Origin: Conidiobolus incongruus B7586
Taxonomy: Eukaryota; Entomophthoromycota; Entomophthoromycetes; Entomophthorales; Conidiobolaceae
Reading direction: 5' to 3'
Length of the DNA stretch: 11,282 bases
NCBI GenBank assembly: GCA_000697335.1
Contig: JNEM01016861.1
Location: forward strand, 1-11,282
Numbering within the stretch: the first letter of the stretch is position 1; every line of letters starts with the position of its first letter. A model generated the notes under the pieces. The model was given only the letters and a program-made list of their open reading frames with translations, ran no database searches and was not told the origin of the DNA. A program made the translations under genes and the position numbers. Below are positions 1 to 7,869 of the stretch, piece after piece.

Positions 1-1240
1 TAATATATATCTAACCCTATTTTGATCTTTATATCATTTTTTATTATATATATTATTTTATCAGAAAAATATTATTATAAGATTATTAAAATATAAAAAT
101 AACTGAATATTTATATTTAATATATTTAATAATATATAATATCAAGCTATTAGTGAAAAACTTAATTGATCAGTTATTTTACTATATTATTAAAGATTTG
201 CTTATTTAATATTGTTTTGGGAATCATGAGAATTTAGTGTCAATAAAATGAGAGAATTTCAATCTAAAGAAAAATATTGAATTTATTTATAATATTAATA
301 AAACAAAGGATATACTTTAGTTACTAAATTTAAGAATTTTATTTAATTAATTTAATTTGAGTCTAACTCAAAGATAAATAAAATATATAACCTACTCTAA
401 CAAGGGGTCAACTTAAAAAGTCAAAATATTTTATTAAATTAAAATACTAGAGAATTATATATTTATGGAACCTGAATGAATAATTATTAAGCTTAGGCAT
501 TGGGAGCCAAATATAATGTTTGCTAAAGCTATTATACATATAAAATACCATTAACATAGTTAATATTCTATAGTAAATACCAATCCTAATTCTAAAAGTC
601 AGTCCTAGTGCTTTAACTATATTAGTCTATATAAATAGACAATAGTATAAAGTTAGGTATAGGCCTAGCAAAAACATAGGAAAGTTATCTGGGGCCTTAT
701 TAATCTTACTAATAAATGAATTATTATACAATTAATTCCATATTATTATTTCTTAATTTAATATAACTATAGGTAATTCTTAAAATAATTAGTTTATACT
801 AAATGTTAATTTATTCAATAATGTCAGATATCCTAATTAAAGTATAACCATTAAGTGAAGGGGTATTTATATAAATTAGTTAGTAATCAGATATAAAGGT
901 TTATTCTAAATTATAAAATACATTATTAATACATTATTAATCATTATATTAGTGATTTCTAAGCATTGCTATATAAAACTTATTTTGTCAAGGGTTGATT
1001 TATAATTCAGCTTGGGTAGTGTAGATAATAGTCATTTATAATAATAACAGGGTTTTAGTTGATTACTAATATTAATAGTAATAAAATTGAAATATTATAA
1101 GTGATATTATAAAATAGTTTTAGGAATATAACAATATTATTTCTATTAATAATATATATTATTGAGATTTAAATAAACATAACTGATTAAAAAAATTATA
1201 CTGAATATAGGGGGATATCATTTTTATTCTTGCAATTATA
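1..1240. other. A+T-rich gene-free region, possible decayed repeat DNA
   Basis: No reading frame of useful length and no RNA gene was seen. The sequence is dominated by A and T, but it keeps scattered GC patches (around 401-407, 501-508, 661-667, 690-697 and 1010-1020) and many CTA/TAG triplets. That texture suggests old, C-to-T-decayed repeat sequence rather than ordinary spacer. From about 1240 onwards CpA becomes more frequent and the texture changes. No family can be assigned, and the boundary is approximate. The decay reading is an inference from composition only. Confidence 0.3.
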
Positions 1241-2541
1241 ACAAAAATTTAAGTTAATGATATAAATCAAATATAAAAATTCATTACAATCACCAAAATA
1301 TAAAAAGTTTAATATAATTAATATAATGGATAATAAATAATTAATTTATATTTGATCAAAATAATTTTATTCAAATTATTTTATTATAGTATTATATGAC
1401 ATTGATTTATAATGAAAATGAAGGAATTTATAATACTATTTACTTAGGGTATATTTTCATATTTTAATTAATCTAATAATGACACCTGAATTGCCAACAT
1501 CTCAATTTTAAATTCTGTAAATGAAATTTCAATAGATTCAAAAAATTGCATAGTTTATTCATATTTATACTTTGAATCTTATAAAGATTGGAAACATTTA
1601 AGTTTTTGACTAATTTAAAAAATGAGCTCTAATATTCAATTATAAATAAAAAATTACCGAAGCTTAATCTTCCTTTTTAAAATGAAATAGATCCTAATCT
1701 CATGATTGATTAAATACTTCAAATAATCTTTTTTGGCATCCAATCAATAAACTACATTCTGTTTTAATTTTTTCTATAAATCCTATGATTATATAATAAT
1801 CACATTAAATTAAAAATATATATCCAGAATTTGAAATGGTATTGAATTATATTATTTCAAAATATGCAAAATTAAAATATATCCATGTATACTTTAGCAT
1901 TCCAAACATACTTTTGTTATAATCAAGTAATCTTTTACTAATAAATCTATTGAATGATATAAATGATAATATACGTTAATTAAATTATAGAGATTTGATT
2001 TTATTCTATTCAATTTATGTCAATTAGAATTTTTCCAATACATATTTAAAATACTTTTAAAACTATATATTTAGTCCAATCATAAACATATCATCCAAAA
2101 CTATTTGAATTGAACATATCAAACATTAAATATATTTATAAAAATAAATATGGTATTTAGATCAGAATTTCCATTATTTTACAGGATATGGATGATCTAT
2201 TAACATATATTAACTCCGAAAAGCTGAAATCATTCAGATTCTTTATATCCATAAAATTAATATTTTTTCTCAATAATAATCTTTCAAAAAAATGCAACAA
2301 ATATAGCTTAATTAGCCTAATTTAGATAATATATTTCAAATTTATTGCATTAATATTACTATAAAATTGAGTTTAAAACCATCAATATTATGAAAATCTA
2401 CATTTTATAATTGGGTTATATGAATTTTAAAGAAAAAATTTATCAATATAAATAACTCATGATTATCATTATAATCATTATTATTATTTTATTAAATCCT
2501 GAAAAGACTAAACCATTGTATAATACATTTTCACATTAAAA
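1241..2541. other. Intergenic A+T-rich spacer, nothing recognised
   Basis: About 1.3 kb without a supportable gene, RNA or repeat. It is A+T-rich but has ordinary CpA content (about 8 CA in 120 bases around 1741-1860, counted by eye), unlike the far right end of the window. Only simple ATT/ATC-rich runs occur, for example around 2460-2500. Confidence 0.5.
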
Positions 2542-2970
2542 CCATAAAAATGGGAAGAAATAGATTTTTATTTCTTAAACTGGGAATCGCCAGTGGTATA
2601 TGATATAATACAATAGAGAAAGGGGAAATTAATGGGCTTCACCAAATGAGACGCGTATGGCATTGTAAATTGAGTATTTCAAATAAAGTAAATATCCCAA
2701 ACTTGTCAGAGCTAAATACTTTTGTGAGTGTAACAAGATAAGCTTAGAGATGGGGTACAGTTGGAATGAAGGATACTAGATGATGCTTATTTGTTTATTC
2801 ATGATAATCTAATATTAGATTCTATTATTGATTTTTGTGGACAAGGACAATTCACTAGCGCAGAGTGGAGGAATCAACCAGTTTATGAAATGGACGCGCT
2901 CCAATGTGACATAACAATTCAGGGTGGTAATGGTAGTGCCTTGAGTGATTCACAAGATTATTCCCTATCA
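2542..2970 (+). repeat. Copy A of a 429-bp inverted repeat
   Basis: This segment is matched base for base, with no gaps, by the reverse complement of 8692-9120 (position p pairs with 11662-p). I count about 15 mismatches in 429 positions. Ten of these lie in the first 60 bases and only three in 2602-2961. Its G+C content is visibly higher than that of the surrounding DNA. No target-site duplication, terminal inverted repeat or terminal poly-A is evident at its edges. A 213-nt open frame at 2791-3003 runs out of the repeat. It starts at a TTG, and all three differences between the copies inside it change the amino acid, so protein-level selection is not supported. The family is unrecognised; it could be a short mobile-element fragment, a solo terminal repeat, or a duplicated piece of host DNA. 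Confidence 0.9.
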
Positions 2971-4213
2971 CATTTTTTTTCAAATTTCTTATTCAAGAAA
3001 TGATAATTAAGATTAAATAATGATAATGAGGAATTTGACAAATGAATCAAAATATAGATCAAAGAATTATAATATAATTGCATCATGAATTTAATATTTT
3101 TATAATGCAATTTAGTTTTATTTTATATTTGAAAACTTAAATTCAAATGATTTATTCAAATATAATACTTGATCTTATTCAAACATGTATCAGTATTGTT
3201 TCTGACGAAATTTCTCGCTAACAAGATGCAAGTAAAATATTCAATAACATAACTGCATCATCCGACAACTTGCAAGTGGCAACACAGACCTTTTGAACTT
3301 TCTAATAATATTTTCATGAAACAATATTTGGAAAATACAATTCAGCTGCAATATATCTTGAATTGGTTATCATTTAATTTTTAACTTGGATTTTCAAAGA
3401 ATATAAAATATACAGTTATATAAATTGACATATAATTGAACTGTATATTTAAAGTATAATAGTTTATAATGTTTTATTTAAAATCAATTATGGCTATTTA
3501 ATTGATAGAATAAAAAGAAAAAAAACAAGAAACAAAATTCAATTAAAATTATGGAATACCTGGATTTTACAATTGTTCAGATATATATATAACAGACTTA
3601 AGAACAATCAAAATTATAGGATAAGTTGATTACTTTATAATATTATATCAATCTTAAGTATTATTCAATTATTTTATTCTAATTTGAATAAAAAGAAATT
3701 TGACAATTGTCAATTTTCAAAAAATTTAATATTTTCTTAGTTAGAGTTTTTATACTTATCATTCATCTTGTAAAAATTTTTATATTTTTCAATTAATACT
3801 TTATAAACTAAGGTGAAAATGATTATAATGGGTGCATATAAGCAATATCGTAAATAGTTTATATATTATCAATATAGGTGCTTGAAAAGTTTAATATATC
3901 TAATGATTATTCAATATATCTTAATTTGGAAAATCTTCCAATATTACTCTTCAAAAATGAACATAGTAGAATTTATGATTTTGTTTAAATCTGATTTGAT
4001 TTTTATCAAAACTCAAAAATTAAATTATAATCTAAAACCCATTCTATTAAAGTATATATTATTTTATCTGACACTGGGTTAAAATCATATTAATATTTAT
4101 AATTATGACATTGGATCATATTATTATTTGGTATTTATTAATTAATAAATTTTTGAAATAACAATAAAGCTATCAACACGATAAACCCAATCTAAGTGAA
4201 TCAATTCCATAAA
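2971..4213. other. Intergenic A+T-rich spacer with a small composition island
   Basis: No gene is supported. The open frame at 3882-4082 starts at TTG and encodes a low-complexity string rich in Ile, Leu, Tyr and Lys, as expected by chance in this composition. A stretch at about 3181-3365 is richer in G+C and reads as short, more protein-like fragments, but it is too short and interrupted to call. The last part, next to 4214, must hold the 3' end of the glycosyltransferase transcript; no unambiguous poly-A signal can be picked out in DNA this A+T-rich. Confidence 0.5.
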
Positions 4214-5666
4214 TTATCCTCCATTACTCATGCATTCATATTCGTTATTAAAATTGGGAATTGTTCCTAATAAATTGGATGGATCTGTAGTATCTGTAGA
4301 GTAATATTTATAATATCTCCAAATGAAACTTTGGTGTAATTCACGCCATTGGACATACACATCCCATTTGTAAGCAACTGTCACCCTGGGATTCATATAC
4401 ACTTTGAGAGGCTCTAATTCCTTAGATTTGAGCTTTTGGCGAAAGTCGTAAAAAATTAAGAAGCATTCGGATGAGTAGCACTCATGGCTGGGATCGTTAA
4501 AGGTTTCACGTGTGACATTGGTAAGATTACGATGACGAAAAGAGATAGGATTGGGTTCATTGTTGCCGGAGTACTTCCAATATTTATAAATCACATCGGT
4601 ATTCATGACGACGGCACCGTTCCAACATGAATAAACTGGAACCAACTGGTCATCATACACCAATTTCTTGTCTCTGGGGTTTTTGAAATATGGAAATTGA
4701 TGACTCAACATTTTACCCTCAGAATCTCTGGGTACCCAGAGATCGTACATTTGATGTGTAAAATCGAAACTGCATACCATATCGTAGTTACCCTTATTAC
4801 TATTAACCAATTCTAGAATATCTTCAGCAAAAAATATGATATCATTCAGGAAAATTATATAATCGAATTCCTTTCCTTCACTCCTCAAATGGAATAGAGG
4901 TTCAAGTACTCTGTTGCGAACATCTGCCAATCGCATAATTCTTTCGTCCCCTCCATTGTTTCTTGGAATTTCAGGATTTTCATTATAGCCAAGCTCAATA
5001 GTATTGGGGACATTATTAGCTTTAAGATAAGATTCCCAATCTTTCAAAATAAATTTGGTATTATCATTACTATAGTTTTCAACAATAGAAATATGAACAT
5101 TTTCGTGACCGAATACTTTCACCAATCGGTAGACTTGAGCTTGCCAATCCGGTAATATATCTTGATTGTTGTAAATATTCGCAGCTATAAAGAATCTAGG
5201 CTGAGGTTTACTAGCTTCCAAATTAAACATCTGATTTTCTTTATTATTCTTCAACTCCAAAACATTGGGAAAATTGTGAAAATAATAGTATCTATTCTGA
5301 CAATACATTACAAGACTAATAGCTATTCCAAGAAACCCTAACCACATCCCCATCGTACCTTTAACACACTTCAATAATAATTGAACGATAGCGACCCAAA
5401 AGAAAAATTTAAGTAATAAAAAATATTCGATTTTTTGGGTTATACTACCAAAGAAATACACTAAAATTGAAGTGGATATTAATACTACTAGGGTAACTAG
5501 GTAAGATAGACATATCTTTAATGAAGATTTAGTTGGAATTAAGGGTTCATAACGGTAACGAGAATTCAAATTGAAATCTAGACTTCAAAAATAAGTAAAA
5601 TGATTTAAAATACTATAAGTTAATATTACTTTGTATTCTGTTTTGAAGATTTTTTACAAAATTCAT
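4214..5666 (-). CDS. CAP59/CMT1-like (GT69) glycosyltransferase, two exons
   Basis: A type II-like membrane glycosyltransferase of the fungal capsule-associated CAP59 / cryptococcal mannosyltransferase 1 family. Family members transfer alpha-linked mannose in the secretory pathway. Proposed model: exon 1 is 5666-5630, the intron is 5629-5578, and exon 2 is 5577-4214 with a TAA stop, giving 466 residues. Exon 2 alone has no ATG before the middle of the membrane region, so an upstream exon is required; the ATG at 5666-5664 joins in phase. Features include three hydrophobic segments near residues 34-56, 64-81 and 88-105, then PRFFIAANIYNNQDILPDW (about 140-157), E-N-Y-S-N-D-N-T (179-186), VRNR (232-235), the acidic FLND motif (255-258), CSFDF (281-285), RDSEG (296-300), SCWNG (329-333) and a Cys pair in HECYSSECF (377-385). 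All are typical of the family. The acceptor sugar and pathway product cannot be told. The reading frame is intact. It is divergent from RRP9. Confidence 0.88.
5578..5629 (-). other. Intron 1 of the CAP59/CMT1-like gene (52 nt)
   Basis: Read on the minus strand, the donor is A|GTAATA and the acceptor is TCTAG|AT. The intron splits one codon (phase 1), giving AAT (Asn13). Exon 1 (37 nt) encodes Met followed by a short polar, basic stretch (MNFVKNLQNRIQ), which suits a cytosolic tail in front of the first membrane helix. Support comes from the missing ATG in exon 2, the exact phase match, and a length similar to the introns in the neighbouring gene. A stop codon lies in frame just upstream of the exon 2 reading frame, which excludes a simple extension. 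Confidence 0.65.
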
Positions 5667-5667
5667 T

Positions 5668-5725
5668 AACTATTCGTTTGTATTATATATTGTATTATAT
5701 AATTTTGTAGAAGGAACGAATAGTT
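5668..5725 (-). repeat. 11-bp inverted repeat (possible 5' UTR hairpin)
   Basis: AACTATTCGTT at 5668-5678 is the perfect reverse complement of AACGAATAGTT at 5715-5725, with 36 bases between. The near arm ends two bases from the proposed ATG of the CAP59-like gene (5666-5664). If the transcript starts upstream of 5725, the mRNA could form a hairpin just in front of the start codon. The DNA could equally hold a dyad binding site. The loop contains a twofold TGTATTATAT repeat. Confidence 0.45.
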
Positions 5726-5784
5726 TGAGTAAATATGATATTTATACTATTTTCAAATTGGATATAAAGAAGTGCTCCACAACG

Positions 5785-5868
5785 ATTTTAGCAAGTTACA
5801 TTCTAATTATATTATTTTCAAGTGAATTAAAGATGAGTCTTTCGCAATTATTTTAACGAGTTAAATTC
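5785..5868. repeat. Pair of 19-bp direct repeats in the divergent promoter
   Basis: ATTTTAGCAAGTTACATTC (5785-5803) and ATTTTAACGAGTTAAATTC (5850-5868) differ at three positions and start 65 bp apart. They are enclosed by an 8-bp inverted pair, CTCCACAA (5775-5782) and TTGTGGAG (5874-5881). They could be paired factor-binding sites or a tiny duplication. Chance similarity in A+T-rich DNA is less likely than for a pure A/T string, because the shared part contains C and G. Confidence 0.35.
5832..5837 (+). promoter_or_regulatory. GATGAG core, candidate PAC-like element for RRP9
   Basis: GATGAG is the core of the PAC element found upstream of many ribosome-biogenesis genes in budding yeasts, and RRP9 belongs to that functional class. 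It lies about 350 bp upstream of the proposed ATG, farther than is usual in yeast, and the flanking GC of the full PAC motif is missing. A six-base match can easily occur by chance. Confidence 0.2.
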
Positions 5869-6188
5869 ATTTATTGTGGAGTTCGGGGTGTTAATTTTAT
5901 TTAATATTAAAATTAATTTCACACTTAAATTTGATTAAAAATAGGAATATCCCATAATTTTAAAGTTAACTTGAAGTATTTATAAATATATTAGTTAATA
6001 AAAATATTTTTTTAAAATTTAATTCAAAGTTAAATAATCTAAATTATCGTTATTATTGTTATTATTAGACATTTAATATATATTCTTTAACATTTAGAAA
6101 ACTTATATACATTTTAAAATTTATTATACATAATACATAGAATCAATTATAGACAAATCATTAATAATTCGATCCCAATTTAATCAAA

Positions 6189-7869
6189 ATGGTAGATCCC
6201 CTTTTTTAAAATAGAAAACTCCCACTAACAAATCCAATACAAGTACCCAAAAGCGTAAGAGGAACTAGACCCTCAAAAAGAATTTACAGTTGGACCAAGC
6301 TTTAGCCCAGAGAGTGAGTTCCGACGAAGAGTCCGAAGGTGATAATACTCATTTGGAAGAAAGCGACGATGACGATGAAATTGAAGAAACTGCCGAAGAA
6401 AAAAGACTTCGATTGGCTAAATTATATTTGGACGGGTTGAAAGCTCCTACAGGCATTTTATTTTGGTTTTATTATAGATAATAAGATTAATTTGAAATTA
6501 GCTGAAGATGCTTTGGAAGTGGACGCTAAAGAAATCGATAAGGAAATTATTGCTTCGAGATTATATAGAGATGTCGTTAGTTTCAAGTCCTCTTATTCAA
6601 TAATCATTCATTAGAATTAATCAACTTGTCTAGTTGGAAACGGAAGGTGTTCTCAACTTACTATTAGCAGATCAACTACCGCCCAAAGAAGATATCCAAT
6701 ACAAGTTTAAAAAATGTCATCAATCTCCCGTTAGTTGCATCATAGCCGATAACGACAACAAATATATCTATACGGGATCTTTAGATAATTCTATTATTCA
6801 ATGGGATTTTGAAACTTTGACAAAAAAGAAAACAATTCAAGGCGGTCCTAGAGGTGCTAAAAAATTTCAAGGTCACACTGACCATGTTCTATGTTTGGCT
6901 ATTTCCTTAGATGGTAAATATTTCGCTAGTGGTGGTAAGGATAAGAATATTATTATATGTACATTACCAGAGTTGAAATGTAAGGGAGTTTTGAAGCAGC
7001 ATAAAGATAGTGTTACGGGGTTGAGTTTTAGACAAAATTCTCTGGATTTATACTCATGTTCATTGGATAGAATGATTAAGGTTTGGAATATTGAATCCAT
7101 GGGTTATGTTGAAACGTTATACGGTCACCAGGATGGGATCTTATCCCTTTCCAGTCTTGCTAAAGAACAATGTATTTCTGTCGGTGGTCGTGATAGAACT
7201 TTAAGATGTTAGCAAATTGTCAATAGTGGACAATTGATCTTCCGTGCAGGCACTCAATCCAAATACATTCTCCCCAAAGATTTCGACCTTTCTCAAACTC
7301 TCGAACCCATCGTCGACAATTTATCCCACTTGGAAGATTCCGATGACAATAAAGGCGGCAAAATACTCAAATTTATGGAAGGTAGTTTAGACTGCTGTAG
7401 TCACATTGACGAAGAGCGCTTCGTCTCCGGTGGTGATTCTGGATCCATCTCTATCTGGATTTTAACCCGTAAAAAGCCCATTTTTACATTTCCAGTAGCC
7501 CATGGTATCAACTCCGAAAATTTACAGCCTTACCCCATCCTCAGTTTCGCAATCTGTCCCTATTCAGATATGGTCGTCACCGGAAGCTATATCAGTCAAA
7601 TCAAATTCTGGAAAATTCACGTCCAGGACAAATTTCACATCGAACATTTATTCGATTATGAATTACCGGGCTACATCAACGCTGGCAGAATTCGAATGAT
7701 TAACACGTCACCCAAAGCGGATCTCGAGGGAGTTCCTCCAACGGTTCACCTTCTTATGGCAGTTGGTCAGCATTTCGCTCACGGTAGGTGGGAGCGCACC
7801 AAATTTGGCAGGAATGGATTCGCCAAGATTCCAATTCCATTAAAAGAGAAGCCCAAGTCCTTTGAATAG
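6189..7869 (+). CDS. RRP9: U3 snoRNP WD40 protein Rrp9 (U3-55K), multi-exon, with an in-frame TAG
   Basis: Rrp9 binds the box B/C part of U3 snoRNA and acts in the nucleolus in 18S rRNA maturation. Proposed exons are 6189-6191, 6269-6452, 6502-6575 and 6634-7869, giving 498 codons before the final TAG. The N-terminal part is acidic (SSDEESEG, ESDDDDEIEE), followed by EEKRLRLAKLYLDGLK and DAKEIDKEIIASRLYRDV. Both segments closely resemble human and yeast Rrp9 as I remember them. WD repeats then run from about residue 115 to the end, including SGGKDKNIII, GHQDGILSLSS, VGGRDRTLR, EGSLDCCSHIDEERFVSGGD, KKPIFTFPVAHGI and GQHFAHGRW. One oddity is the TAG at 7210-7212 (codon 280) in place of the usual Trp of the WKI motif, with perfect reading frame and homology on both sides. 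A second is that the 5' end needs an intron directly after ATG, because no other in-frame ATG exists. The gene may be active or a young pseudogene; the identity is secure. Confidence 0.85.
6192..6268 (+). other. Proposed 5' intron of RRP9, directly after ATG
   Basis: The donor ATG|GTAGAT, a strong fungal-type branch site CACTAAC (6223-6229) and the acceptor AACTAG|ACC at 6268 fit together. The next AG in the same phase, TTTACAG at 6289, is an alternative acceptor. Either would join ATG in frame to the acidic N-terminal domain. The competing reading is that this stretch was once coding: one frame gives a basic peptide (STQKRKRN, then TLKKN) like many Rrp9 N-termini, but it holds two TAG codons and is out of frame with the ATG. 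Confidence 0.4.
6453..6501 (+). other. Proposed GC-AG intron of RRP9 (49 nt)
   Basis: The exon reading LAKLYLDGLKAPT must jump frame to reach EDALEVDAKEIDKEI. No GT donor gives the right phase, but CAG|GCATTT at 6453 joined to AAATTAG|CT at 6501 does (phase 1, forming GCT). This leaves ten residues between LK and DAKEIDKEI, the same spacing I recall in yeast Rrp9 proteins. A GATTAAT branch-like string lies just ahead of the acceptor. An earlier acceptor at 6477 is also in phase but would add eight residues. A plain frameshift is the alternative. Confidence 0.55.
6576..6633 (+). other. Intron of RRP9 (58 nt)
   Basis: The donor GTC|GTTAGT, the acceptor TGTCTAG|TTG and a possible branch string GAATTAATC about 15 bases before the end support this intron. 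Removing it restores RDV-LETEGVLNLLLADQL, which aligns with the REDV-ETKG region of Rrp9 without a gap, and it removes in-frame stops. Splice phase is 0. Confidence 0.75.

Larger units (their letters stand above)
5667..6188. promoter_or_regulatory. Shared divergent upstream region of the CAP59-like gene and RRP9
   Basis: About 520 bp lie between the two proposed start codons, which point away from each other, so both promoters must be here. Three things stand out: an 11-bp perfect inverted repeat beside the glycosyltransferase ATG (5668-5678 and 5715-5725), a pair of 19-bp near-identical direct repeats (5785-5803 and 5850-5868), and a GATGAG core at 5832-5837. The rest is A+T-rich, with TATA-like strings too common to be meaningful. 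Regulation has not been shown; this entry rests on gene orientation. Confidence 0.6.

Noticed and set aside
2850-2960. Pol III A/B-box-like words in the repeat (TAGCGCAGAGTGG on one strand, GGTTGATTCC on the other)
   Set aside because: The two words are on opposite strands and do not form a correctly spaced promoter or a tRNA fold, so a SINE call is not supported.
2542-2970. Terminal inverted repeats or a target-site duplication bounding the repeat
   Set aside because: I compared both ends and both flanks of each copy and found no match beyond chance, so no transposon class can be assigned.
3882-4082. 66-codon open frame on the plus strand
   Set aside because: It begins at TTG, is low-complexity Ile/Leu/Lys/Tyr sequence, and shows no domain or neighbour support; expected by chance in this composition.
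6048-6070. ATT/GTT microsatellite-like run
   Set aside because: It is short and imperfect, and of a kind common throughout this A+T-rich window.
6873-7100. 75-codon open frame on the minus strand
   Set aside because: It lies wholly inside the WD40 exon of RRP9 on the other strand; a shadow of real coding sequence.
7502-7699. 65-codon open frame on the plus strand
   Set aside because: It is an out-of-frame shadow of the last RRP9 exon.
6189-7869. Ciliate-type code with TAA/TAG read as Gln, suggested by in-frame TAGs in and near RRP9
   Set aside because: The CAP59-like gene has a long frame with many Gln residues, all written CAA or CAG, without internal TAA or TAG, and it ends in TAA. In RRP9, the TAG at 7210 falls on a Trp position, not Gln.
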